A program made the position numbers and the translations under genes. This document shows positions 22,526 through 34,172 of a DNA stretch of 55,000 bases, piece by piece. The stretch lies in assembly GCA_012295275.1 (NCBI GenBank), contig CM022669.1, positions 5,502,368 through 5,557,367 on the forward strand, in the 5' to 3' direction. The first letter of the stretch is position 1. Each line of letters starts with the position of its first letter. The notes under the pieces were generated by a model. The model saw nothing but the letters and a program-made list of their open reading frames with translations, did no database searches and was not told the origin of the DNA. The stretch is from Chrysomallon squamiferum. Lineage: Eukaryota; Mollusca; Gastropoda; Neomphalida; Peltospiridae.

Positions 22526-22555
22526 TTTCTCACAGAACCTTTGCCTAGAATTCCG
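22526..22555 (+). CDS. Possible second mini-exon, copy 5
   Basis: A 30-bp segment between GTTTTGTTTTGTAG and a CCG|GTACGA donor. It is exactly ten codons (Phe-Leu-Thr-Glu-Pro-Leu-Pro-Arg-Ile-Pro), phase 0 at both ends, so including it would lengthen the cytosolic tail without changing frame. It may be an alternative cassette exon. Confidence 0.4.
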
Positions 22556-22797
22556 GTACGAATTTGTAATAATCATCACCATCATCTTTTTGATTGCAGT
22601 TATTATTGTTATTAGTATCATCATTGTTAAAGCACTATTTTAAAAATACAGAATATGTATATATTAAAATTATTACATACTTAAACAGCAGCGATCACAA
22701 AAATGAAGAAAAAGCATAAAGATACATAGATATATACTTACATTTATACACAGACACATACATATATACATACACTCAGACACATACATACATAAAA

Positions 22798-22802
<5 letters not shown>

Positions 22803-22846
<44 letters not shown>
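22803..22846. repeat. (TA)n microsatellite
   Basis: About twenty TA units in the intron of copy 5. A shorter version sits at the same place in copy 6 (about 29032-29058). Confidence 0.9.
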
Positions 22847-22857
<11 letters not shown>

Positions 22858-23011
22858 TGGTTTCTGTGTATATGTGTGTATGTTCATGTTTGTTGTTGTT
22901 TTTCTTTTTTATTTATTGACTTATTTATTTTATTTTATTTTTTTATTTATTTATTCGTTTATTTATTATTATTATTAATATTATTACTATAATTTTGGTC
23001 TTTTTTTTAAG

Positions 23012-24241
23012 AAGCGAGTATGGAAAATGTTCATGCTTTGCACGTTTCTGATCATTGTGTGGTGTATCAGCTACAGATACATGCTAAGATCGTCTAGTAA
23101 AAGTGTCCTTAAAGTGACGTCAGATCGACAGACAGATCTTATAACTGATATGGACGGTTTGAGACTTGACAGCGTAGCTGCTATTGGTAATGAACTCCAC
23201 ACCTTTAACATTCGCAAGGGAGGTAACTCTTCCACCAGACCGGTCACGAAAGTGATAACGCCTAAGCGACAGAGATATTTGTTCTACCTGTGTGGTGGGA
23301 AATTACTTGGTTGCGGTGGTTGGGCGGATCGCTTGAAAGGAATCATCATAACATACCTGATGTCGCAGGTAACCAACAGAACGTTTGGCATCAGTGTGAC
23401 GCATCCGTCATGTGACCTAACTCGTTACCTAAGACCCAATCGCGTCGATTGGAACATCACGATTTCAGACGACACTTTGAAACGGAACAAAAACAGCGTG
23501 GGTTATCTAAGAGTGACTGATAGTAAAGAGTTTTATCACGCGGTACAGACAATGAATTTCGAAAACCTCTTTCAGAAAGACATTGAATATTTTCAAGCGA
23601 ATTTGGACTATGTAACCTTGTTTAAAAACAATTCTCGTTACTGGGCTCACACTTCGTGGATGAGGAACCTGACTAGAAGCAAAATTTACAGAAAACTGTT
23701 TGACGAGCTGTTTTCTCTCGCTCCTGATCTCCAGGCTGAACTGTCCGCGCTGATGAAGAAGGCCAAACCCACTGATTCGCATCAACTGATTTGCTCTCAG
23801 ATCAGAATGGGACGCAATCCATCCAACCCGCACGATACCCTCGTCAGTACTGAACGGCTGGTCGATGTTCCTAAAATTTGGCAGTTTTTAGAAAAATACA
23901 GAGATCCCGCAAAATACAGGATCTACGTCACTTCAGATTCCGAAGACATACGGAAAGAAGCACGTTCTCGTTTTGGAAGCATTCTGGTAGAAAACGAGGG
24001 CCCGTCGGTCCACATCGACAAATTCACAGACACCAACAACGTGTGTGCCGGCATGAGGAAAGTAATCCTTGATCAGCAGATTTTGGCGCAGTGTGACGTG
24101 TTTCTGCTGACAAAAAGCGGCCTGGGACGCACGTCTGCCTATTTGAGACAGAAAGAGACAGGCCTCTTTTGTCTGGTGATGCATAATATACTCAAATGTT
24201 ACCCAGACTCACTCAAAGAACTGTACAATGTTTATGGTTAA
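23012..24241 (+). CDS. Fucosyltransferase-like type II membrane protein, copy 5
   Basis: Main exon. The acceptor is TTTTTTAAG rather than TTTCAG, and the first codons read Lys-Arg-Val-Trp-Lys. The internal Met at 23027 gives 404 aa; with the first mini-exon it is 414 aa (424 if the second is used). CGGWADRLKG is at 96-105, QIRMGR at 258-263, YVTSDSE at 300-306 and LTKSGLGRTSAYLR at 361-374. Asn-X-Ser/Thr sites are at NSS (67), NRT (117), NIT (143) and NLT (214). The stem has an AAIGNELHTFN variant shared only with copy 6. The stop is TAA-terminated from GGTTAA. A predicted 5' UTR donor lies at 21348/21349 and a polyadenylation signal at 24476-24481. Confidence 0.85.
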   Translation, partial: KRVWKMFMLCTFLIIVWCISYRYMLRSSSKSVLKVTSDRQTDLITDMDGLRLDSVAAIGNELHTFNIRKGGNSSTRPVTKVITPKRQRYLFYLCGGKLLGCGGWADRLKGIIITYLMSQVTNRTFGISVTHPSCDLTRYLRPNRVDWNITISDDTLKRNKNSVGYLRVTDSKEFYHAVQTMNFENLFQKDIEYFQANLDYVTLFKNNSRYWAHTSWMRNLTRSKIYRKLFDELFSLAPDLQAELSALMKKAKPTDSHQLICSQIRMGRNPSNPHDTLVSTERLVDVPKIWQFLEKYRDPAKYRIYVTSDSEDIRKEARSRFGSILVENEGPSVHIDKFTDTNNVCAGMRKVILDQQILAQCDVFLLTKSGLGRTSAYLRQKETGLFCLVMHNILKCYPDSLKELYNVYG

Positions 24242-24549
24242 ATAAAACTTCAAAATAGTGTATTTCACTCGAAGAACTCTGTGAGGTTTCCACATATTCA
24301 GGAACACATGCACCCTCGCTCGAACTCACAGACACAAAACAAAAATGTGATCTGCTAGAAAACGAAAAGAAAATTAATGGTAATAATGTAACTGATATTG
24401 TATATCTGCTGGACAGATTAAATAACAAAAAATTTACATTTTATTATATTTTAATCAGTTCTCGAGAATATCACAAATAAATGTGTGTTAACTTATTTTT
24501 TAATTCTTCGTTTTTTCTTTATCTTCAGCCATCTCTTTTCTTCATGTCA

Positions 24550-24716
24550 TTATCTTCTCTGCAATCTCACAATACTCGAATCCGTATTTGCGCGAACACG
24601 AAGTTGCGCATAGTCCGGAAGTGACGTAAGAACAGGCGTATCTGATTTATTTTGTGCAATAAGTTGTTTGATCGTCTTTGTGTCAGAGGCCATTACTTCG
24701 TCACAAGTAGGAGGAG
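24550..24716 (-). pseudogene. Arrestin exon 7 relic after copy 5
   Basis: A 167-nt exon with acceptor and ancestral stop position kept, but the PPTY tyrosine is replaced by Cys (PPTC), as after copy 1. Confidence 0.7.
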
Positions 24717-25189
24717 CTGTGGATGTAGAAAATAAAGAAATAAATTAATTTTATATTCCTTTTAATAATACCAAACAACAACTGGGGAAGCCAGTTATTG
24801 AAAGAGTAAAGATACAATTTAACATTAACAGAAAATGTTTATTTTTATTATTTTTATTTTTTTATTATTCTTTCTTCCTTTCTTTGCATGGTTTTGTTTT
24901 TATAATGTGGCAACATTACAACTACGTTTTTTAGCTTGAAAAAACAACAAAAAACAACAATAGTCTTAAGTTCTTAGAAAAAAAAAAAAAAAAAAAACAA
25001 CAACCAACAAACAACGATAACAAAACCCACAAAAAAAAAAAATAATAATAAAAACAACAAAACTAGAATGAATAAATGTTTAACGAAAAAACACAGGTAA
25101 ATACAACAAAATGATAGAGAACAAAGATTAAAGTAATTACGTATGTGTAAACTGAAATAACTGAATGATAAATAGAAGCATACGCATAC

Positions 25190-25328
25190 TAATCCAGTGA
25201 TGATCTATAGGCAAACTTCCAGCTAGTGCTGTGATTAGCGAACCACGTCTTAAAGGCACAGTGCCGATGGTAATGTCGACAGCTACGTGAAGTCGTTTTA
25301 GCGATATTCTTCCAGGTTTTATCTTCAG
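25190..25328 (-). pseudogene. Arrestin exon 6 relic, gap 5
   Basis: A 139-nt exon with acceptor and donor intact. It would be out of frame if joined directly to the phase 1 exon 1 relic at 27272-27389. Confidence 0.75.
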
Positions 25329-26299
25329 CTGTGAAAAAAATATATGTCGTTTTTAAACAGTGCAATGACAGTTAGCGTGTAAAATTACTTGTATGTTAAT
25401 GTAGAAATGTTGGAAATACTCTGTGTGCGCGCGGTGTGTTTGTTTATGAAAATGTGTGAGTGTCTCAGTGTGTGACTAGTTGGCTGACTAGCATCGTGAA
25501 TTGTGAATAATTGATTTGTTGAAAGGAAATGAAATTCAGTGAGTTTAAAGAGTGGATGAATATTTCTCTGATCAATTTGTAACTTAGGTTTGTGCGCTTG
25601 CGACAGATGGTGAAAAGAAAGAATGTAAGGAAGAAAGAAAGAAAGAACGGAAGTAAGGAAGAACGTAAGAAAAAGATGAAAGAGAGCAAAAAAGAAAAAT
25701 ACATAAAAAATATAAATTATGTAACATACCTAAATTAATACTGTCATTTTTTATTTGGGCCGATCACTAAATCCATATGTTTCTGTCATTTCTATATATT
25801 TCTTCATCTTCTTCTTTTTCTCCTTTCCTCTCTTGGTCTGTAATCTCCTAACTAGAACTGAACTTAAAGAAGGACAACATTCAGTCCAGTGTACGAAATA
25901 GCGTAATTACTAACAGATTGTCTCTTGCTGATTGAAATGCCTGGTTGAAACTTCTGAAAGGTGATTTGCTGGGATTGTTTGTATATCTAGGCTGATGTAA
26001 TCAGCAATGACAATTACGTAAATACAGTAGATCCTCACTTTAACAGATTAACTAGAAGCAACGATGTTTCTTTGTGTCAGAAACCTCTTAAATCGGACAT
26101 TTTTTATAATGATAATATTTAAATTTTATGATACAGTCACATACGAATAACCAAAACAAAATATGACGATCGAAACTAAACATTAAATGGTGTATATATA
26201 TTTATATGCATGGCCGTAACTACATTGAGGTAAATGAGGCAAATGCTTCAAACCGAAATTGAAATTTGTTTTTATTTTATTAGTAATAGTTGTGTGGTA

Positions 26300-26665
26300 A
26301 CTATTATAGTACAAGTAGTAGTAGTAATTATAGTAATAATAACAGTAGTAGAGAAAGCAGTATTAGTGGTAGTTGTAGTAAAAGTAATAATAGAGGTAGT
26401 AATAGTGGTGATAGCAGTAGTAGTAGTAGTAATAACAATAGTGGTAGTGGTAGTAATTGTTGTATTAGTGGTTGTAGTAATACTAACTGTAGTAGTTGTA
26501 GTAATATTAGAAGTATCAGTAATAGTGTAGTAATAGTAGCTGTAGTAATATATCGTAGTTCTCTTGGCCGCTCACCACACAGTCAGTCTACACTCATGTG
26601 TTCTTTTACGACTTTTCGACTGCAGTTCTGTTTTCAAGTAGGTCATTAATCTACGAATCAAATGA
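26300..26665. repeat. (AGT)n tract and shared block, unit 6
   Basis: A near copy of 20040-20385, with the shared block at 26551-26665. A further AGT tract lies at 26920-27070. Confidence 0.7.
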
Positions 26666-27271
26666 ACACAGCTGTCATAAATCTGCTTCGTAATGTGTAC
26701 ACGTGTCATTACATTCTCATTTCAAGGAGAATAAAGTGCAATTCTGGCTGTTTATGATCTTCAAATATCTTTAATTTAAAGGTCATGTAGAACTAGGAGT
26801 AGGGGTAGGACCGATTTATAGAGTTCTCTGTGAAAATTTGATTTTTGTTTTGTTTTGTTTGTTTGATTCTTCTTCTTCTTCTTCTTCTTCTTCGTCTTAT
26901 TACTATGATTATTATTATTAATTGTAGTAGTAGTAGTAATAGCAGCAGCAATAGCAGTAGTAGTAATAGCAATAGTAGTAACAGTAATAGTAGTGGTAGA
27001 AGTGGCAATAGTAAAAATAGTAATGGTTGTAATAGTAGCAATAGTAGTAGCAGTAGTATTAGTAGTAATAATAATATGATGATGACAGCAAAATTAGTTT
27101 GAAAAGTATAGTTTTTACAAGTTCATTCACATACCTATATATGACGTTAAACACATCTAACCCTTACCTCGGTTAATGTTTATTAACCTCTTCAGTTTGC
27201 TCCCCTTTATTGAGTGACTGCGAAACAAAATTAAAAATTTCAGAGGTCGATAATTTACAACTGAGAGTTAC

Positions 27272-27389
27272 CTTGTACTTGTAAATTTTTGACAGTTTCT
27301 ATGACAACGGAACCCGTAACCTCTCCGCCAACGAGACAAGGTGACCCAGCATTGTCGATAAAAATCTCAAAACATGACAACTTTCCCAT
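27272..27389 (-). pseudogene. Arrestin exon 1 relic, unit 6
   Basis: An open 118-nt copy from ATG to a GTAACT donor, phase 1. A possible minus-strand 5' UTR donor (GTAAGT) is kept upstream near 27545. Confidence 0.75.
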
Positions 27390-27778
27390 TTTCAGAATCA
27401 AACGATCTCCATTCTCTTCTGTCTTAATTCAATAAAAATCGACAAAAATAATTGTGGAAGAAAAAAAAAACAAAGAAAGAAAAACAATGTGCTCATATTG
27501 ATTAGGAGACTGTATCGCTGAAACGTTTATGTTAGAAGTTTAACTTACCTGAAGTCAGGTGATTCAGTGTTTTATTTCCTGTTATACACGTGTAGGCAAA
27601 AACGAAGACAGGTAGGATTATTCAATTCTGGGAATAATTTTATTTTCGTTTACGTAATATTACTGATTAGGTCTCATTGGTAATTTCAGTATGCTTGAAC
27701 GTTTTAATAAAATAAAATAAGAAAATAAAAGTAAATAAATAAATTAAGAGGTAAATATCTGTGCTTAATCTTTCCAAT

Positions 27779-27779
<1 letters not shown>

Positions 27780-27817
<38 letters not shown>

Positions 27818-28710
27818 GTAGCAGTAATATTAATAGTAGTAATTGACGCAGATATAGAGATAGTAATAGTAGTTGTGGTAAAAGTGGCGGTGGCTTTAAT
27901 AGCAGTAATAGTAGGAGCAATATTAATAGCAGCAACACAGTAGTAATAGGGAAAGTAGTAGTAGAGGTAGTAGTAAAAGTAGTAGGAGTGGTAGTAGCAA
28001 ACGTAGTGGTAGTACTTGTACTAGTGGTGAGAATAGTAGTAGCAGCACTAGTAGAAACACTAGCAAACGTAGTAGAAATTGTAGTAGTTGTAGTAGTAGT
28101 TGAATGGTTGATTATTTGTTTTACCTGTCCTTGTTTTGTATTGTTTCTGTTACAGTTGACACCAGTTTGTGATTCGTCAACCATGCTGAGAACTTCGGTA
28201 AAAATTTATAATAATAATAATAGTAAAAATAATAGTAAAATTAATAATAATATTAATAATAATATTAAAAATAATAATAATAATATTAATAATAGTAAAA
28301 TTAATAATAATGATAATAATAATAATAAAAATAACAGTACTATTAATAGTATTAGTAGACGTAGACCTAGTAATAGTAGTAGCTGCAATAATGTTGCTCG
28401 TTGTGACAGCAGTAATAGTAGCAGTAGTAGTAGAAGCAGTAGTGTAGCACTAGAAGTAATGGTAGTAGTAACGGTTGTAGTAGTGGCTGATATGATGATA
28501 GTAGAATTAATAGTACTAGTTGTAATAGTTTTAATAGTAGTAGTAGCAGCAGCAACAGTAGTAGTACAATATTAATAACAGTTGTAGTGGTAGCTGAAGT
28601 AGCAGTAGTATTAGCAGCAGAAGTAGTGGAATGCTAGTAATAGTAGCTATAGTAGTAGTAGTAGCAGCAGTAGCAAACATTGTGATAGTAGTAGTTGTAG
28701 TAGTAGTTGA
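27780..28710. repeat. (AGT)n/(AAT)n intron of copy 6
   Basis: Imperfect trinucleotide tracts around the mini-exon at 28156-28197, a near duplicate of the intron of copy 5. Confidence 0.85.
28156..28197 (+). CDS. Predicted start-codon mini-exon, copy 6
   Basis: Flanked by TCTGTTACAG and a GTAAAA donor. ATG at 28183 encodes Met-Leu-Arg-Thr-Ser (Ser for Leu) in phase 0. Confidence 0.7.
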
Positions 28711-28753
28711 ATATCCGATTATCTATTTTACTTGTCTGTGTTTTGTTTTGTAG

Positions 28754-28783
28754 TTTCTCACAGAACCTTTGCCTAGAATTCCG
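28754..28783 (+). CDS. Possible second mini-exon, copy 6
   Basis: Identical in structure to 22526-22555: TAG acceptor, ten open codons in phase 0, GTACGA donor. Confidence 0.4.
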
Positions 28784-29025
28784 GTACGAATTTGTAATAA
28801 TCATCACCATCATCTTTTTGATTGCAGTTATTATTAGTAGTAGTATCATCATTATTAAAGCAATATTTTAAAAATACAGAATATGTACGTATTAAAATTA
28901 TTATATACTTAAACAGCAGCGATCACAAAAATGAAGAAAAAGCATAAAGATACATAGATATATACTTACATTTATACACAGACACATACATATATACATA
29001 CACACAGACACATACATACATAAAA

Positions 29026-29068
<43 letters not shown>

Positions 29069-29217
29069 GGTTTTTGTGTATATGTATGTTTATGTTTGTT
29101 GTTGTTTTTCTATTTTATTTATTGACTTATTTATTTTATTTTATTTTTTTATTTATTTATTCGTTTATTTATTATTATTATTAATATTATTATTATAATT
29201 TTTTTTTTTTTTTTAAG

Positions 29218-30447
29218 AAGCGAGTATGGAAAATGTTCATGCTTTGCATGTTTCTGATCATTGTGTCGTGTATCAACTACAAATACATGCTAAGATCGTC
29301 TAGTAAAAGTGTCCTTAAATTGACGTCAGATCGACAGACAGATCTTATAACTGATATGGACGGTTTGAGACTTGACAGCGTAGCTGCTATTGGTAATGAA
29401 CTCCACACCTTTAACATTCGCAAGGGAGGTAACTCTTCCACCAGACCGGTCACGAAAGTGATATCGCCTAAGCGACAGAGATATTTGTTCTACCTGTGTG
29501 GTGGGAAATTATTTGGTTGCGGTGGTTGGGCGGATCGCTTGAAAGGAATCATCATAACATACCTGATGTCGCAGGTAACCAACAGAACGTTTGGCATCAG
29601 TGTGACGCATCCTAAATGTGACCTAACTCGTTACCTAAGACCCAATCGTGTCGCCTGGAACATCACGATTTCAGACGACACTTTGAAACGGAACAAAAAC
29701 AGCGTGGGTCATCTAAGAGTGACTGATAGTAAAGAGTTTTATCACGCGGTACAGACAATGAATTTCGAAAACCTCTTTCAGAAAGACATTGAATATTTTC
29801 AAGCGAATTTGGACTATGTAACCTTGTTTAAAAACAATTCTCGTTACTGGGCTCACACTTCGTGGATGAGGAACCTGACTAGAAGCAAAATTTACAGAAA
29901 ACTGTTTGACGAGCTGTTTTCTCTCGCTCCTGATCTCCAGGCTGAGCTGTCCTCGTTGATGAAGAAGGCCAAACCCACTGATTCGCATCAACTCGTTTGC
30001 TCTCAGATCAGAATGGGACGCAATCCATCCAACCCGCACGATTCCCTCCTCAGTACTGAACGGTTGGTCGATGTTCCTAAAATTTGGCAGTTTTTAGAAA
30101 AATACAGAGATCCCGCAAAATACAGGATCTACGTCACTTCCGATTCCGAAGACATACGGAAAGAAGCACGTTCTCGTTTTGGAAGCATTCTGGTAGAAAA
30201 CGACGGCCCGTCGGTCCACATCGACAGATTCACCGACATCAACAACGTGTGCGCCGGCATGAGGAAAGTAATCCTTGATCAGCAGATTTTGGCACAGTGT
30301 GACGTGTTTCTGCTGACAAACAGCGGCCTGGGACGCACGTCTGCCTATTTGAGACAGAAAGAGACAGGCCTCTTTTGTCTGGTGATGCATAATATAGTCA
30401 AATGTTACCCAGACTCACTCAAAGAACTGTATAATGATTATGATTAG
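29218..30447 (+). CDS. Fucosyltransferase-like type II membrane protein, copy 6
   Basis: Main exon after TTTTAAG. The internal Met at 29233 gives 404 aa; with the first mini-exon it is 414 aa. It is the sister of copy 5. It has Phe for Leu in the KLFGCGGW motif, VENDGPS, a changed C-terminus (NDYD instead of NVYG), and LTNSGLGRT where copies 1-5 have LTKSGLGRT; copy 7 shares this Asn. A predicted 5' UTR donor lies at 27611/27612 (GTAGGA) and a polyadenylation signal at 30738-30743. One further minisatellite unit follows the stop. Confidence 0.85.
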   Translation, partial: KRVWKMFMLCMFLIIVSCINYKYMLRSSSKSVLKLTSDRQTDLITDMDGLRLDSVAAIGNELHTFNIRKGGNSSTRPVTKVISPKRQRYLFYLCGGKLFGCGGWADRLKGIIITYLMSQVTNRTFGISVTHPKCDLTRYLRPNRVAWNITISDDTLKRNKNSVGHLRVTDSKEFYHAVQTMNFENLFQKDIEYFQANLDYVTLFKNNSRYWAHTSWMRNLTRSKIYRKLFDELFSLAPDLQAELSSLMKKAKPTDSHQLVCSQIRMGRNPSNPHDSLLSTERLVDVPKIWQFLEKYRDPAKYRIYVTSDSEDIRKEARSRFGSILVENDGPSVHIDRFTDINNVCAGMRKVILDQQILAQCDVFLLTNSGLGRTSAYLRQKETGLFCLVMHNIVKCYPDSLKELYNDYD

Positions 30448-30810
30448 ATAAAAATTCCAAATAATATAGTTCGCTCAAAGAACTGTATAATGTTTATGGT
30501 TAGATAAAACTTCAAAATAATGTATTTCACTCAAGGAACTGTGTGACGTTTACACGTACTCAGGCACACATGCACACAGACTCGAACTCACAGACTAGAA
30601 ACAAAAATGGGAGAAGCTAGAAAACGAAAAGAAAATTAATAGTAATAATGTAACTGATTTTGTATATCTGCTGGACAGATTAAATAACAGAAAATTTACA
30701 TTTTATTATATTTCAATCAGTTCTCGAGAATATCACAAATAAATCTGTAAATTTATTTTTTTAATTCTTTGTTTTTTCTTTGTCTTCAGCCATCTCTTTT
30801 CTTCATGTTA

Positions 30811-30976
30811 TTATCGTCTCTGCAGTCTCACAATACTCGAATCCGTATTTGCGCGAACACGTAGTTGCGCATAGTCCGGAAGTGACGTAAGAACAGGTGT
30901 ATCTGATTTATTTTGTGCAATAAGTTGTTTGATCGTCTTTGTATCAGAGGCCATTACTTCGTAAAAGTAGGAGGAG
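30811..30976 (-). pseudogene. Arrestin exon 7 relic, frameshifted, after copy 6
   Basis: One base is missing just after the PPT codons relative to the other copies. The reading frame becomes PPTF and stops within a few codons. The rest of the exon is still recognisable (LPDYAQLRVRAN in the old frame). Confidence 0.75.
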
Positions 30977-31475
30977 CTGTGGATGTAGAAAATAAACAAA
31001 TAAATTAATTTTATATTCCTTTTAATAATACGAAACAACAACTGTGGAATCCAGTTATTGAAAGAGTAAAGATACAATTTAACATTAACAGAAAATGTTT
31101 ATTTTTATTTTTTTGTATTCCTTCTTTCTTTCTTTGTTTTGTTTTGTTTTTATAACATTTATATTTAGTAAAATAATGTGAAAACATTACAACTACGTTT
31201 TTTAACTTAAAAAAACAAACAAAAAACAACAATAGTCTTAAATTCTAAGAAAAAACAAAACAAAAATAAAACAACAACCAACAAATAATGATAACAATAC
31301 CCCACAAAAAAACCCAAAATGAAAACAAAAAAACTAGAATGAATAAATGTTTAACGAAAAAACATAGGTAAATACAACAAAATGATGACGAACAAAGATA
31401 GAAGTAAAAAGGTATGTGTATATTACGTATGTGTAAACTGAAATAACTGAATGATAAATAGAAGCATACGCATAC

Positions 31476-31614
31476 TAATCCAGTGATGATCTATAGGCAA
31501 ACTTCCAGCTAGTGCTGTGATTAGCGAACCACGTTTTAAAGGCACAGTGCCGATGGTAATGTCGACAGCTACGTGAAGTCGTTTTAGCGATATTCTTCCA
31601 GGTTTTGTGTTCAG
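31476..31614 (-). pseudogene. Arrestin exon 6 relic, gap 6
   Basis: A 139-nt exon with acceptor and donor intact. It is paired with a frameshifted exon 7 and a truncated exon 1, so the locus is dead as an arrestin gene. Confidence 0.75.
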
Positions 31615-32250
31615 CTGTGAAAAAAAATATATATCGTTTTTAAACAGTGCAATGACAGTTAGCGTGTAAAATTACTTGTATGTTAATGTAGAAATGTTGG
31701 AAATAATCTGTGTGCGCGCGGTGTTTTGTTTTGAAAATGTGTGAGTGTCTCAGTGTGTGACTAGTTGGCTGACTAGCATCGTGAATTGTGAATAATTGAT
31801 TTGTTGAAAGGAAATGAAATTCAGTGTGTTAAAAGAGTGGATGAATATTTCTCTGATCAATTTGTAACTTAGGTTTGTTCGCTTGCGACAGATGGTGAAA
31901 AGAAAGAATGTAAGGAAGAAAGAAACAAACGAAGGAAGGAAGGAAGAACGTAAGAAAAAGACGAAAGAAAGAAAGAAAAAATAAATAAATAAAAGATAAA
32001 AATTATGTAACATACCTAAATTAATAATTTCATTTTTTATTTGGGCCGATCACTAAATCCTTATATTTCTGTCATTTCTATATATTTCTTCATCTTCTTT
32101 TTCTCCTTTCCTCTCTTGGTCTGTAATCTCCTAACTAGAACTGAACTTAAAGAAGGACAACATTCAGTCCAGTGTACGAAATAGCGTAATTACTAACAGA
32201 TTGTCTCTTGCTGATTGAAATGCCTGGTTGAAATTTCTGAAAGGTGATTT

Positions 32251-32345
32251 TCACCGAAAGTCAGTCTACACTCATGTGTTCGTTTACAATGTTTCGACTG
32301 CAGTTCTGTTTTAAACTACGTCATTAATCTACGAATCAAATGAAA
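32251..32345. repeat. Shared about 100-bp block, unit 7
   Basis: Homologous to 2693-2790 and closest to the unit 4 version. It directly follows a truncated piece of the segment that begins GAAATGCCTGG in units 1, 5 and 6, so a deletion joins the two here. Confidence 0.6.
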
Positions 32346-32479
32346 ACAGACGTCATAAATCTGCTTCGTAATGTGTACACGTGTCATTACATTCTCATTT
32401 CAGTTTGCTCCCCTTTGCTGAGTCGCTGCGAAACAAAACTAAACACTTCAGAGGTCGATAATTGACAGCTGAGACTTAC

Positions 32480-32526
32480 CTTGTACTTGTAAATACTTGT
32501 AAATCAAAACATGACAACTTTCCCAT
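32480..32526 (-). pseudogene. Arrestin exon 1 relic, 71-bp deletion, unit 7
   Basis: A 47-nt remnant with the same internal deletion as unit 4 (15437-15483). Confidence 0.75.
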
Positions 32527-32909
32527 TTTCAGAATCAAATGATCTCCCTTCTCTACTGTCGTCTTTGAATAAGAATCGATAAAAATAATTGTGGAAGAAA
32601 AAGGAAAGCAAGAAAGAAAGAAAAACAATGTGTTTATATTCATTAGGAGATTGTATCGCTGAAACGTGTATGTAGTCAGGTGATTCAGTGTTTTCTTTCC
32701 TCTTACAAACCTGTAGGAAAAAACAAAGACAGGTAGGTTTCTTCAATTCCGGGAATAACTTTATTTTCGTTTACGTAATATTACTGATTTGGTCTCTTAA
32801 TTTGGTCTCTTAATTTGGTAATTTCAGTATGCTTGAACGCAACAATAAACTAAATAATAAAATAAAAATAAAATAAATTAAAAGGTAAAAATCTGTGCTT
32901 CATCTTTCA

Positions 32910-33644
32910 AATTTAATAATAAAAAAAATAATAATAATAATAATAAAAATAAGAAGAATAATAAGAAGAAGAATAATAAAAATAATAATAATAATAATAC
33001 AACAACAACAATAATAATAATAATAATAATATTAACAATAATAATAATAATAATATTAATAATAATAGTAATAATAGTAGCAGTAATATTAATAGTAGTA
33101 ATAGACGCAGATATAGATATAGTAATAGTAGTAGTGGTAATAGTGGCGGTGGTTTTAATAGCAGTAATAGTAGCAGTAGTAGCAACAGTAGGAGCAATAT
33201 TAATTGCAGCAACACAGTAGTAATAGTGGAAGTAGTAGTAGTTCTAGTAGTAAAAGTAGTAGCAGTGGGAATAGCAAAAGTAGTAGCAGTAATAGTAGCA
33301 GTAGTAGCAATAGTAGTAGCAACCGTAGGAGCAATATTAATTGCAGCAACACAGTAGTAATAGTGGAAGTAGTAGTACAGGTAGTAGTAAAAGTAGTACC
33401 AATGGTAGTACCAAAAGTAGTAGCAGTGGTAGTAGCAAACGTAGAGGTAGTACTTGTACTAGTAGTGACAATAGTAGTATCAGCACTAGTAGAAACACTA
33501 GCAAACGTAGTAGAAATAGTAGTAGTTGTAGTAGTAGTTGAATGGTTGATTATTTATTTTACCTGTCCATGTTTTGTATTGCTTCTGTTACAGCTGACAC
33601 CAGTTTGTGATTCGTCAATCATGCTGACAACTTTGGTATGAATT

Positions 33645-33688
<44 letters not shown>

Positions 33689-34105
33689 TAAAAGTAGTAT
33701 TAATAGTAGTAGTAGACGTAGACCTAGTAACAGAAGTAGTTGTAATAATGTTGGTGGTTGTGACACCAGTAATAATAGCAGTAGTAGTAGAAGCAGTAGT
33801 GATAGCACTAGAAGTAATGGTAGTAGTAACGGATGTAGTAGTTGCTGATGTGATGATAGTAGTATTAATAGTATTAGTTGTAATAGTTTTAATAGTAGTA
33901 GTAGCAGCAGCAATAGTAGCAGAAGTAGTAGTAACAGCAGCAACAGTAGCAGTAGCAATATTAATAACAATTGTAGTGGTAGCTGAAGTAGGAATAGTAT
34001 TAGCAGCTGTATTGTAATGCTAGTAGTAGTAGCGATAGTACTAGTAGTAGTAGCAGCAGTAGCAAACGTTGTGATACTAGTAGTTATAGTACTAGTTGAA
34101 TATTT
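32910..34105. repeat. (AAT)n/(AGT)n intron of copy 7
   Basis: About 1.2 kb of imperfect trinucleotides, including an internal duplication of the segment starting AGGAGCAATATTAA (near 33190 and 33330). Confidence 0.85.
33594..33635 (+). CDS. Predicted start-codon mini-exon, copy 7
   Basis: Flanked by TCTGTTACAG and a GTATGA donor. ATG at 33621 encodes Met-Leu-Thr-Thr-Leu (Thr for Arg) in phase 0. Confidence 0.7.
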
Positions 34106-34142
34106 GATTATTTATTTTATTTGTGAGTGTTTCGTTTTGAGG

Positions 34143-34172
34143 TTTGTCACACGATCTTTGCCTAGAATTCCA
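34143..34172 (+). pseudogene. Second mini-exon, acceptor lost, copy 7
   Basis: Homologous to 22526-22555. The acceptor is AGG as in copy 2, so clean phase 0 inclusion is not possible. Confidence 0.4.
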
